Shown: positions 11,477-22,783, counted from the stretch's first letter. The stretch is 64,000 nt of DNA from Hyaloperonospora brassicae (GCA_947650285.1 CANTFL010001463.1:294359-358358), one strand, 5' to 3'. Notes: a model not told the origin generated them from the sequence alone. Program-made: numbers and translations.

Positions 11477-12586
11477 ATGCGGGACGAAGTAGAAGGCGAC
11501 AGATTTCACGGAACCCATGAAAGCTACTCCCATTTGAGCGATATCGAATGGAGTGCGATCGAGCGAATGAGTTCGACCGTTGGCAAAGAAGCTATCTGAG
11601 CCATGCTATCCACAAGGGATAGAGACCAGCAGCATCCGGTCATTAGCAAGTTCTTGCAACGAGAACTTGATGAGTCGCGAGCGCAGGTGACCTTGTTGCA
11701 ACAAAAATATTACCAGCGGAACGAAGAATTGAGACAGTCTCAGTCCGCAAAGCCGACGCGTGAGCGTCGACCGGGGTCTATAAAGCTAGAGGTCTCCAAG
11801 TATCGGGAAGTCGATGAAGACTCCCTTTTGAGGTGGTTCGTCGAGCTGGACGATGCCATCGAGGCCCGTCGCATCGACGATGAGCGAATGCAAGTTGCAT
11901 TCGATCTGTCGTACTTGGCAGGGGACGCCAGGAATTGGAACCTGAACCTTAAGTTGCACGACCCAAACGTGTTTGGGTCGTTGAGGATCTTCAAGACCCT
12001 GCTCAGTGAGACGTTAGAGCCGCCCAGAGCAGAGTTCAGGACACTATCTGAACTCCTCGTAATCAAACAGGGTAAGCGTAAGGTTCACGCTTACGCTCAG
12101 CATGTACGCTACCTTGCAAGCTGCATGGTAGTGAACCCTGTGAGTGAATTCGTGTTGATCACAATATTCATTCAAGGTCTTGAAGATGGTCTCGTCAGGG
12201 ACCACCTGTTCCGCGGAGAGCTAAAGACGCTCTCCGAAGCAACCTTCGCTGCTGAGCAAGAAGCCTTAAGTGTGAGACAGGATCACACTACGCTAACCCC
12301 CTTTCGTCCGCAGAGACGATCAGCGGTCGGAGGTCCAGAGCCAATGGACCTCTGTACTGTCAAGGGAGAGAAACCTCGCCCTGCGAATGACAAGCGATCG
12401 GTGGGATGTCATCGCTGTCATAAACTGGGACACTACGCATATGAATGCATTATCCCCCACTCAGCACCTCGCGGTGCTGAGCGCAGTAATCGTCCACCAG
12501 TAAGGAGAACTGGAGGGCGAGGTTCCGATGCTGTTGCAAAGCCGCAACAGCGAGGCCAACCATCAAAAAATGGTCGGGGTCAGTAG
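11477..12586 (+). pseudogene. gag: O1 gag (capsid/nucleocapsid)
   Basis: The likely start is the ATG at 11,477 (MRDEVEGDRFHGTHES), shared with O2. A TGA at 11,597-11,599 replaces the Trp codon seen in O2, so downstream synthesis would need the ATG at 11,603. A charged coiled-coil-like N-terminus is followed by a retrotransposon gag capsid region (about 11,880-12,240) and a single CCHC zinc knuckle, CHRCHKLGHYAYEC (about 12,405-12,450), that would bind the genomic RNA. A basic Arg/Pro/Gly tail ends at TAG 12,584-12,586. The final codons contain the A AAA AAT slippery heptamer. The hairpin at 12,460-12,481 has 9-bp arms. Confidence 0.85.
12565..12571 (+). promoter_or_regulatory. Candidate -1 ribosomal frameshift site between O gag and pol
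   Basis: A AAA AAT lies exactly in the X XXY YYZ phase of the gag frame (codons 12,566-12,568 and 12,569-12,571), 15 nt before the gag stop. A -1 slip puts the ribosome in the pol frame, which is open from 12,571 through the protease. The O2 copy has the same heptamer in the same place (minus strand, about 35,548-35,560). Confidence 0.6.
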
Positions 12587-14948
12587 GTGCAGAGCGCCCT
12601 CCTGATCCAGCAACATCAAGAGAATTCGCAAATCTATTGACGAAGGTTGCTCCCTACACGCAGTCCCTGTGTGTCTCTGCACTTGGTGATGAGGTGTCTC
12701 TCATCACCTTGATATTGGAAATGACAAAGGACTTGTCACTTCGCGCCCTAGTTGACTGTGGGGCGTCGAACAATTTTGTTCGTCGCCAGTCGCTAGAGTC
12801 AGGAAGTTTCAACTTCGTGTAGCGGGAGATTCCTTCAATGAGAATGACGGTGCGCCTAGCGACAGGCGCATCGATCACTGTGAAGAAACTTGTAGTCGGA
12901 ATCCACTACACGTTAAAAGGCGAACAGTACGATGATGATTTCATCGTACTCTACCTGGATGACAAGTTTGATGTCATCCTAGGACTGCCTTGGATTAGGA
13001 GATATGAGCCAAGGGTGAGCTGGCAGCATCGATCAGTTACGATACCTGCTACTTGTTCCTCAGATGACGACTTGAAGAATGTTTTGTAACGCCCACATTT
13101 ACGTGGGTGCACTACGAGCGAGTGCGATGGCCTCACTCGTGGTGAGGTCGTTAGCACGAATGTACAAGAACAAAATTTAGATGGTCACCACATTGTGGAG
13201 AAAGCTCTCCTGGACCCTGTGGAAGTTATTTCCCAGGAAGTAATCGAGACACTGAATGTCTTGGTTATTGATGGATCAAGCGTAGGCGCTTACACGCTTG
13301 ATCTGGTTGTGTCTGTGAAGTTAACTTCGAAGATAGCTCAACTGCCGACGCTAGAACCGAAACGGTTCTTGCGCAATCTGCGTAAAGGCAAAGTCAAGCA
13401 GATCTGTGTACTCGTCGCGGAGGACGAGTACGTTACCGATATTCGATCGGCAACGGTGTTTACTGAGACTGAGAGGGTTCTCAGCAATTCATCGATGAAC
13501 GAAAGCTTCATCAACGAGAAGACTCGGATTGAGAGATACACGTCTCAATCCTGGAAGTCGCTTCAGGAAAATCCTTTGTATAAGGATTTGATCGAATTCA
13601 AGGATGTATTCCCTGAATCCGTACCATACGAGTTGCCTAAGGACAAACTCACTCGACACGAGATCGAGCTCAAGCCGGGATCGAAGTACTGTGTCATGAA
13701 GCAGTGGCCATTGCCTCGTGAACAGGTGCTAGCGATCGACAAGTTCTTTGCCGATCGCTTTGCAGCGGGCAATGTGAGGGAATCAAGTTCCCCTCGCATC
13801 TCTTCGACCTTCTTTGTGCGAAAAGCCACAGGAGAATGGCGGATAGTGCACGCATTCAACAAATTAAATGCTGCAACGGTACCGTCTCAGACGCCGATAC
13901 CGAGGAAGGACGTAATCATAGATGATATGTCGAACAGCACCATCTTTTTGTCCATGAATCTAAAGGACGGATTCTATCATATCCTCATGCGTGTACGGGA
14001 CATACCGTACACAGCAGTGAGCACCCCCAGCGGGATGCTGTGGGAGTGGCTACTTATGCCATAGGGGCTGAGTAATGCCCCTGCAACATTCAACAGATGT
14101 GTTACAAATCTGTTGAGACCGGTGCGAGTCTTCGCACCGAGTTACTTCGACGATGTGTTCGTCCATAGTCGGGCTATGGACGGAAATACGGACGTTGAGG
14201 TTCATAGAACTCATGTTCGTCAGGTTCTTTAACTTATGCGCAAGAATAAGTTGTATGCCAATCTCAAGAAGTGTATATTCGCGGTAAGCGAAATACCACT
14301 TCTTGGGTGCATCGTGGGTAAACACGGCTTACACCCTGATGCCGAAAAGATCAAAGCGATCACCGACTGGATAGTGTCAGTCGATGTCAAGGGACTTCGT
14401 AAGTTCCTTGGCTTAGCGGCGTACTTACACAAGTACTTGCGCAATTACGCCGAGATGACTGTTCATCTTTCTTGTTTGCTCAAGAAAGATATGAAGTGGT
14501 CATGGAACGCTGAGTGTCAGCTTGCCTTTACAAAGCATAAAGAAAGGCTTACTGCCATCTCTCATCTTGGCGATTGCAGATCAGGACAGACCTTTTCATG
14601 TGGTCTATGACGCCAGCAATTTTTCTATCGGGTGTGCATTAATACAGTAAGGCATAGACGGCGTAGAGCGCGTCGTCTGATATCAATCGCGTCAGCTGCA
14701 ACCAGCTGAACGCAATTACCCAGTGCATGACAAGAAACTCCTTGCCATGAAGTACGCACTGGCTAAGTTCCGCGTCTATCTCCTCGGATATAGACCGTCG
14801 TCTATACGGACCATGCGTCACTACGCACGGCCGTAAACAGCCCCACACCTCTCGCAGAGAATGGCGAGGTTGATGTCTTTCTTCGCGAAGTACAACTTCT
14901 CCGTGGAATACAAACCAGGACGACTTAACGTCGTCACTAATGCGCTAT
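12571..14948 (+). pseudogene. pol: O1 pol: protease, reverse transcriptase, RNase H (broken)
   Basis: All parts lie in the same frame, -1 relative to gag. The aspartic protease has active-site-like ALVDCGASNNFVRR (about 12,748), with Cys where Ser or Thr is usual, and later VILGLPWIRRYEP (about 12,973). The reverse transcriptase runs from about 13,620 with GSKYCVMKQWPLP, FVRKATGEWRIVHAFNKLN, LSMNLKDGFYHI and the catalytic YFDDVFVHS (about 14,143). The RNase H region has VVYDASNFSIGC (about 14,600) and ends at KPGRLNVV (about 14,930). TAG, TAA, TAG and TAA stops interrupt it. At 14,062 (CAG in O2 to TAG here) and 14,230 (CAA to TAA) the change is a single C-to-T against O2. No integrase follows because element N abuts. 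Confidence 0.85.
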
Positions 14949-16834
14949 TGTGGCGAAGTCGATCTCACAATATCGCTTGTGTGAGTGTCGATCTTCTTCT
15001 TGCCCAGACTTGCCGACTCACGGAGGGGGTACTCCGATCCGTGCCTTGTTGTATAATCTTGTGCTCACCTTGTGTACCCGTCGGTTGGGCTGGCTTGAGC
15101 TCTTCGTAACGGCCTTGAGAAATGTCGATCTCGCTGAGAGGTTGGGTTGAGAGTTCGCTTCCGGCGTGGGAATCTTCACACCACGAACGGGGTTCTACGA
15201 TCTTGACCTTGAGGCGCTTCGATCTCTATCTGGAAGCGTCGCGATCTCGATCTTGAATCACACCGATCTCGATTAGTCTTCGGGGTCGGGGTCTTTGCTG
15301 TGCGAAAATCTTCACTCAGCAAATAGAAGTCCTGCGTCGATCTTGCCTCGGGATCGGTCCGATATTGCCTTGGGATCGGTCCGATCTGGTCTTGGGACCG
15401 GCCGATCTTGCTGGAAGTGCGCAATTTGGGCAGATCGGTGTCTTGTTTCGCCAAAATGAAACGTGCCGATCTGTCCGGTAGATAGTCTCGGTCTTGCTAG
15501 GTCTTGTCTTGAACTACTTGTCCAGATCTTCTGACCAATTGATCCGCCTTGCGATCTTTTAACCAAAATCCTTTTCCTTTGTTGTTGCTTGCTGCTACCC
15601 TAGCAGTTGAGTTGAGTGTGAGTACTTGATCGATCCGGGCCAGATATCCCGAGATCGCTCTTCTCGATCTTGGCCAACAATCCAAGATCGGTCTTCTATC
15701 CCTATAACACGCGTGCCTTGACCCGCCGGGGAAGCCAAATCAATCTTGCCTGGAGAAGAGGGGAGGAGAACGTGCGTCGTTAGTAGAAGAAGTAGAGGAA
15801 AAGTCTGTTTATTAACCAACCAAATTAATATCCAACGTATCTCTAAGCCTATTCCAAACTATAGGTCACTCTCCAAGTCGATATCACCTTTAATCTTGAC
15901 CGCCCCCTTGGACACGTGTCGAAATTTCGTGACTTGTACTCCAAAGATAGCGCCAATACTCCCAATATCGTACCTAGACACCAAAAGGGACCAAATTCCA
16001 AATACGGTACCGAATACCCAATTTTGGTACCGAAAAGTCCAAAATAGTATCCAAATGCCGAATGTGTCTAAATCCATTTTACGACGTCAGTTCAACCGGC
16101 TTCCACTGGCTCTTTCGATCTGAACTTTTGGGACATCACTCATGGACCTTCATCAAGCATGTTTATGACGATTCAACAACTCTATGACCGATATATCCAC
16201 AGTCAGCTGGGAACATGACCGATCTGATGTCCAATTCGAGTTTGTTGAGGACCGACACAGCACAATCCGGCCATATATGTTCTTCCGTCCATTGAGCGTA
16301 CTTTGATACCATCCTCACGGGTTTGTCTGCTCAATGGGACCATCCGCAGTTCTTACAACGGTCCCAAGTGCTCCCACAAACATCTACACTTCCAGATCGG
16401 GCAATAATTAACCTAAATCAGTACTCCCTTCGGGAGACCGGTGAAGAGTGTCACCGATCTGATGGATTTCGGCACCTTTGTCACAGAGTCATCTCACATC
16501 GCCTGGTACCCGATGCACCTTTCCCAGAATATTTCTTCTTCAGATCGGTTGTTTGATGCAATCCAGTCCCTTGTCTCAGATCGCACCGTTGAAATCATTC
16601 CTTGTCCCAGATTGTAGCGTGGAAATCATCCCTTTCCGCGCACGGTCTCAGATAGTTCCATACCCATCAATCTGATGACTGTTGGATCAGATCGTCTTTC
16701 TCCGTTGGGATCGCCTCCCATCTCTTATTAGATCGACAAGTCCCATGGACCCGTTTTCCACCAGTAAGAGACACCTTAACTGGGTGGGTGGCCACCGATC
16801 CACGTCCCATCAGTTCAATAGTGACTATACCACA
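14949..16834 (-). repeat. N 3' LTR
   Basis: In plus-strand view it starts TGTGGCGAAG and ends ATACCACA, giving a TGTGG/CCACA terminal inverted repeat. Length is 1,886 bp against 1,882 bp for the other LTR. It contains about ten times the expected number of GATC sites: I count 15 between 15,181 and 15,560. Confidence 0.9.
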
Positions 16835-16846
16835 ACCGCCCCCTGT
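16835..16846 (-). other. N polypurine tract
   Basis: On the minus strand, AGGGGGCGGT lies directly before the LTR start TGTGG. This is the expected primer for plus-strand DNA synthesis and fixes the element's orientation. Confidence 0.7.
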
Positions 16847-16923
16847 AATGAAGTCCGTTTGGGCAGCAATCGGCTCCAGTCCAGTCACTCCTCAACTTCG
16901 TTCCAAGCACTCAAGTCCATCCC

Positions 16924-19690
16924 ATGACCTCCCGGACGCGTCTCCCCACTTCGCCGACCCTCTCGGACAACTTTACTGTGGTTCTGTCTACAGATCGCGA
17001 TCGGCCGTCCGGATCACCAGATCACGGGGAGCATGCTCCCACAATTTCGGATCGGCCTAGGTCCCCACGACATTCCGGTCCGGCCGGATCGCCTCCGTTG
17101 CCCAGATCGCCCGATCAAGGGGAACGTATTTCCGCCGTTCTAGATCGGCCTGGGTTCCCCAGTCATCTCGGTCCGGTCGGATCGTTACCGATTCCCGTGG
17201 GATCGCTATACTGCCCGCTGGAGTCGATCGCTTCTCTCACCTCGTCAGCCCCTCTTGACGCATTTGGGTCCGACACACTAGCCACTAGTGGGATTCGTCG
17301 TGGGTCCACTCCAATGGTGGATGCCAACGAGCACGTTCCTAGAGTTTCCGCCGACGACGTTCGTCTTACGTTGGCGACGATCTCATATTTATGGGATCGA
17401 GAGGACACTTTCCGCAGCCAAGAGGATACTATCCACGCGCTTCAGCAGTCACACCTAGAGGCTGTCGCGCGCGGAGATTGTCCGCAAGAAGAGATCGATT
17501 ATCTGTGCCGATCGGCCGCCCCATTTGCCTCTTTCGTTCAGCGTCGTTACGACTTGATACAAGGACGGTATGTCGACGCCGCTCATCTTTGAGAGACTGC
17601 TGGCTGGCGCTGCGGACCCGAAGCGATCATTCGGTGACGATTCGTCGGTTGAACGAGTTGTTACGCGCCAGCGATCAAGACCCGACACGCGTAGAACAGC
17701 AGATGAGGACCGTGAACGCGCAGGTCCGCTCCCTCCGAGAGGATCGCAAAGCCCTCCGACACCAGCGTGACCAGTTGTCCTCCGACACCAGCGTGACCAG
17801 TTGACCTCCGACAAGTCCCTCCTCAGCGCGGAAGTTTCCCAGATGAAAACAGAGTTGGGTCGATCTCAAGAGGAGATCGAAGAGGGTTTAGCTTCCATCT
17901 GCGATCTCATACAGCAAGTGGATCACTTGGGTCCTTTGGAAGGTCATCTGGCGCACTCGCAGGATGAAAATGTCTACCTCCGTCGTCAACTTGCAGAACA
18001 GCTTGCGGTTTACGACCTCTTGGAAGCGGCGGAGCAAGATCGGGATCGGGCCGTGGCAGACCATCGTGCGTTTCTCGACACACTCAACAGTGCCATACTT
18101 GGCTCTCAGTCGTCTGCGGTGACCCCCAATCCAACCCCCAATCCGACTCCCAATCCGACTCTCAGAGATGCTACTACGGTGGGATCGACTCCTGCTTCTG
18201 CCATCCGGAGGACGGGATCACGTGTCCGTAAGACCCGACCGAGATTGCCTGCTCCGCCTGCCAAGCGCCAGCGGGTTCAACCGGGATCGCGGTACAGGGA
18301 TTCTTCCATAACCCGATCGGGCACCCGCCTATTATCGTTGAACCCTTCAACACCCTCCAAGAGACTTCCAAGATCGGCCACACCCGCACCTTCCTCCGAT
18401 TCTTTTTCTCCGTCTCCGCCTGCAGCTCCTGGGGCTGGATCGGGAAGTGAAGATTCGACCGGGTCTGCCTCTAGCTCGGATGATCTGACTTGGTCTGTAA
18501 TGTCTCAATCCAGATCGGCCGCTCGTCGCCACCCGAAATTGGACGATCGATCCGCAATTCCGGACTCTTCGGCGGCCACTCCGACAAATTTCGTTCCATC
18601 CGTGACAACTAGGTCCGGGCAAGAACCGTCACGTCCTTCTTCATCGAACGAGCCGGAGCCTCGCTATCTTTTTATTCGACTGCTTCGGTTGAGACTACCC
18701 CCGTGATCGACCTTCAGGATGATGGTAGTGATTCTGGAGATGCGGATATGTCGTTGCCGGAAGAGGCACCCAGCGAGATCGACTCTGCTAGTTCGCCTCG
18801 TGGACTTACTGCGCTCCCGTCCAGCCGTCTGTCCGGTAGCGACAACAGCATCACCATTCCGGTACGCCCAATGGCTAACCGAGTCCTCGCGGCTGCCGAC
18901 TTTGACGATCTCCCACCACTTCAGCAACCTCGGGATCGGTGTATTACCAACTATTTGGCACCTTCCCGCCGGGCAGATTCTGAGATCGCTCCTTGGTCAG
19001 TCTCGAGGATTGCGATAGTTTGCGTGAGGACGATGTCGATCGAGTTATTGTTCCATCAATGTTGCAAGCCCCGACATTTCTTATTTCCTCATCACTCTCA
19101 CGGGCGGGCTTCACCTACGGGGACTTGGGCGTCTGAGCTAGTCTCGCGGTGACACATTGCGGCCCTATACGCCCGATCTCCCTGGGACAACATCGTGATT
19201 CCTGTGAACCCGATCTCGTTTTACCTAACCGGGTGGTATCGGGACATGGGCACTCGTTATTTGGAATTGGGGTCCAGTCACCGCCAAGCGCTGTGCGAAT
19301 CTACGCACGCGTTTCCCATCTCTCCGGCTCAACGACGGTCTGATCGGTTCCTGCTAACGTTTTGGCGGTAGCGTAAACAGCGTCGATCTCGTTTTGGAGC
19401 GCGTTGGAAAATTTTTCTGAGGACGATACTCCGCAGCATGATCGACGGCCACTGCGATCTGGATATCTTGCTCGATCCCTTCTTTTTGCATTACCCGCGC
19501 ATGCATAAAAGCGAGTTTAGTATCCGAAATTGGGTCATACTGCCGACCCAGCCGACCTTATAGAGGCGTTGGACATGGCCGACCAAGAGAATCCTTGGCG
19601 CGACCAGTTCCGTAACGCCCACTGGGATCACCCTAAATTGCAAATCTCCCGTCTTCAAGACAAGTTTAAGCCTGACCCATCTTCTTAGTC
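16924..19690 (+). pseudogene. Antisense additional ORF of element N (coiled-coil protein, function unknown)
   Basis: The coding segments lie on the strand opposite to gag-pol. 16,924-17,592 (222 codons) is Ser/Pro-rich and then becomes helical. A shifted frame at about 17,610-17,804 gives RRLNELLRASDQDPTRVEQQ and similar heptad sequence. 17,801-18,706 (301 codons) starts as a long coiled coil (SQMKTELGRSQEEIEEGL) and continues as a Ser/Pro/Arg-rich disordered stretch with (P-N-P-T)n at about 18,120-18,165. Further frames to 19,690 include PWDNIVIPVNPISFYLTGWY (about 19,170) and FLRTILRSMIDGHCDLDILL (about 19,420), which look like a folded C-terminal domain. The parts join with two or more frameshifts. 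It may be a gag-like or DNA-binding accessory protein. I know of no assigned function. Confidence 0.6.
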
Positions 19691-20052
19691 TAAGATCGGT
19701 GTTCGAGCTCGATCGTCTATGAGATTTGTGTACGTCTTTCACTCGTTTTCTTTAGTAAATCATTCTTCGCAACTTTCACAACTTCGATTCGCTCTCGGTC
19801 CATATTATTTAGTTAAATAATTCAATTGACTGTCTTTATACTCACACACATAACTCCATCCATCAGCATGTGCCATCTTCTCGCACATCTTGCAACCTCA
19901 TCCACCAGCATGTGTTACCGTCTAGCACATCTTTCAACCCCTCCATCCGCATATGCTACCTCCCAGATACTTGTTCGAACTGTTTAGGTTCGTCCGACTT
20001 GCCTTCGTGAGACTGCATCACTTCGAAACGGTTTCGACTAACTCGGACCCGC

Positions 20053-20283
20053 TCAAACTATTGCAAGATCGCTCCACAACTCAGATCGGCCTCGTCCACC
20101 CAACTTAGGTCGAGATATCCCTTCCATTTCACCAGAAATTGACGATGTACTCGCCCATAACGGGTTTTCGACCAGATCGCACGTCGAATACCTCTTCCAC
20201 TTCATTTTCTCCCTCCTCACGATCGCTCTCCCAGCTGTCTTCTGGTAGCAGAGCTTCATCAAAATCCAAGTGATCTGCTTCAT
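20053..20283 (-). pseudogene. Degenerate chromodomain of element N
   Basis: Just after the integrase frame on the minus strand, a broken frame reads EEVFDVRSGRKPVMGEYIV, and then NFW and VGWTRPI after small disruptions. This resembles the E-V-E-x-(I/V)-L-D-x-R ... E-Y-L-V-K-W pattern of chromodomains at the C-terminus of chromoviral integrases, which read histone marks to guide integration. The aromatic cage is not fully preserved. Confidence 0.4.
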
Positions 20284-20309
20284 CCATCGTAAGCTGATGC
20301 TTCGGCTGT

Positions 20310-21512
20310 TCAGGGAACGTCTATACCTTCTTTAGCTTCAATAGATGTACAATCGGAAATAAACGATATGGAATCCCAGCGATCTCCAATTTCACCGCGT
20401 GATCTCCACATATATCCGCCACTCGGAATGCACCATGCCATATGCGCTGACTTCTTCGCGTAGCCTTCCTTGACTCGATCCGGGTACAGCCATACTTGTG
20501 TACCCACTTCGACTTCGTGTGGATCCAGGTCTTCATTGTGTCGATCTGCTCTCTCCTGAATCGCGACTCGTAAGTGATCGTTCACTGCAGATCGAGCTCG
20601 TTGGTATTGCCTTTGGATCTTGTATCTCCACCTCTTTGGGTCGCGATCTCGTGTTCCCGTGTTCCCTACTGATAACGTAGCTTCCAATGTTGATCGCGGG
20701 TCCCACCCATTATTCATATAGAATGGGGTGTCCCCCCGGATTCGATATTGCGCGGTGTTGATCGCAAATGTGAGCTGTTCAGCGTACTCATCCCAATTCT
20801 GTAGGTTGACATCAGCCACATACGTCTTGAGCGCTCTCGTCAGTGTTTGCACCATTCGTTCGGCCGTTCCATTTGCTTGTAGTCTATAGGCCATGGTTGC
20901 ACGCTGCTTTTGCCCTACGATCTGGCTGAAAGCTCGATAGAAATCGGACATAAATCCCGGCTCCCGATCGTGCCTGATTGTCTCGCTAGCTTTAAAACGT
21001 CGGAACACGCATTCTTCGTAATTCTCCGCAATCGTCTGTGCTGTCCGTGGCGAGCTATATTTTGCGACCACATACCCCGAGAAAAGATCTACCCAAATGA
21101 GCAGATCAGTGTTCCCTTTGAAATACTTAGGCAACGATGGGGTATGATCCATTGCGATGATCTGGAATGGGTAGGTTCCTTAGAAATTACCAGGATATCT
21201 CCTATGGATCATCGGACATCCCTTTCCGGTCTCACAATCGGTACACTCGCCTACATATCGTTGACCATTCCGGTACAGCCCTCTCCAGTGGAAAAGCGAT
21301 CTGATCTTCTGGTACGTCCTGCCAATACCGTGGTGGCCTCCCTCCAGAATTGCGTGGTAGTGGTGCAAAAAGTCCTGTTGCAACGTCTCTGGGATCACTA
21401 GACGCATCAAATCATCGCGATTATCTAAGTCTCTTTTCGCCATAGGGCAGAAGAAAAGCAGATCGTTCTCATCGATCTCGTACCAAGGTGCTAGTTTTGC
21501 ATACACCTTCAC
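20310..21512 (-). pseudogene. int: N integrase
   Basis: The upstream part (21,512-21,180) has the zinc-binding HHCC module: HHYHAILEGGHHGIGRTYQ, then CTDC about 30 residues on. After a break, 21,152-20,310 gives the catalytic core, with the first Asp in LLIWVDLFSGYVVAKY, the second in IRHDREPGFMSDFYRAF and the Glu in AYRLQANGTAERMVQTL, followed by a C-terminal domain (VGTQVWLYPDRVKEGYAKKS). All three DDE residues are present. The break between the two parts lies near 21,165 and is one stop (TAA). Confidence 0.85.
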
Positions 21513-21584
21513 TTCTCCAGCGTCCAGGCTTGTTATATCTCCGTTCAGATAATTCTTGAGGTTGATGATCCAACACTCTTCATC

Positions 21585-22450
21585 TTATGCTTTCTTAATT
21601 CGCCGAATCCTAATCCTCTGTACTATCTCCTCCTGTATCACTTCGGGCTGATGGCGTATCCTATCGGCTGACCTCGTGACCGCAGTTATTCGAGCAAGCT
21701 GCCCATCCTGCTTGGGCTTCAACAATTCATCGAAACGTTTCAGAGTAATCAGATCTTGTCGATCTTCTTCAGCTACCACCGTTCTTCCATTTTCGTTTTG
21801 CAATGCTGTGCTGGCTAGTCGATCCGCGCTTTGGTTCCATTCTCGCTTAATGTGTAGGAACTCACGATTCGACCTCGATCGCAATTTGTCCAACGCTTTA
21901 TGCATCAGCAGTTGAAGCCCGGTGCCTTGCAGTCGATCTCGCCGCGCATCTCTCGGATCACCAAATTATATTTTCCACAAAGGATTACTCACGCCCTGTC
22001 CAGATCGGCAAGTAGCTCGAAGCATAATATCAATCCATTATACTCGGCTTCGTCCACGGTGAGGTCGAGAACGTATCTGGATTCTGCCGCCACGATCGTC
22101 CACCCAGGAATCCTCCATATCACAGCACTGTACGAACCTTCTTTCTTATTTATTCTCGCCGATCCATCGAAGCTGGCCACCAGCAACTTCTCATCCACTT
22201 CCACCGTGGGTGGTGGCATAGATATCTTGAGTCGGCAGTCCTTTAGCGGGGTTATTGCGATCAGCATCTCTTCCATCTCCTCTGTCGGAATAATACTCGC
22301 TGCCAGCATCCCCAAGGTCTCTTCCTCTCCTCTCTCGCATTTTTTCACCCCCATAGTCCAGTTCGATAGCAAAGCAGCCCACCGTCCTAATCTCCCGTTG
22401 ATCCCTCGAGATTGCATCAACCACGCTAGCGTGGAATGTCGAGTCAACAC
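21585..22450 (-). pseudogene. N second RNase H domain
   Basis: A second RNase-HI-type domain follows the usual gypsy RNase H: LLVASFDGSARINKKEGSYS (first Asp), LTVDEAEYNGLILCFELL (Glu) and HIKREWNQSADRLASTAL (last Asp). The third acidic position, where a GDS motif would be expected, reads GKYNLVI in a frameshifted stretch near 21,950, so this copy is inactive. Extra RNase H domains of archaeal or plant type are known in oomycete gypsy elements. Their proposed role is to complement the degenerate connection-type RNase H during reverse transcription. Confidence 0.7.
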
Positions 22451-22459
22451 CGTGATCTC

Positions 22460-22714
22460 TCATGAAGCTAATGTATTATAGCACACTTCCAAAACGCGAA
22501 GTAACGCCAGCACTTCCTTCTTCACCGTTCCGTAGTCAAGTTCATTGGGATTCAACGTGCGGCTAGTAAACGTCACCGGATGATACACACCATCATACTC
22601 CTGTATCAGGGCTGCTGAGACAGCCCACTTACTAGCATAAACCACGATTACGGGAAGACGATCTGGGTCGAAATGTTTAAGCATGGGAGCTGTAGCTATC
22701 TTAGCTTTCAGCAT
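22460..22714 (-). pseudogene. N gypsy-type RNase H
   Basis: The minus-strand frame has VIVVYASKWAVSAALIQEYD and HPVTFTSRTLNPNELDYGTV. This is the RNase H that normally follows a Ty3/gypsy reverse transcriptase. The expected first catalytic Asp (YDAS) is replaced by Ala (YAS). The domain is short and ends in a stop at 22,460, just before the second RNase H. Confidence 0.7.
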
Positions 22715-22783
22715 CGTGAACGCAACCTTATCCTCCTTCCATCGGTTTTCATTCGACCATTCGTCTCCTGCTGCGAGCTGAGA

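Larger units (their letters stand above)
10978..14948 (+). mobile_element. O1: 5' half of a Ty3/gypsy chromodomain retrotransposon
   Basis: This copy holds, in order: a 443-bp LTR, primer-binding site, gag, protease, reverse transcriptase and RNase H. It stops abruptly at 14,948 inside the RNase H C-terminus (about the ADALSRR position), where the LTR of element N begins. Several in-frame stops (11,597-11,599; 12,820-12,822; 13,087-13,089; 14,062-14,064; 14,230-14,232) make it non-autonomous. An inverted second copy (O2) lies at 32,838-37,404 and matches it closely across LTR, gag and RT. Confidence 0.9.

Noticed and set aside
15176..16123. Several open frames inside the N LTR (and their duplicates at 28.1-29.0 kb)
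   Set aside because: They occur in both LTR copies only because the LTRs are duplicates. The composition reflects GATC and repeat bias, and no domain is seen.
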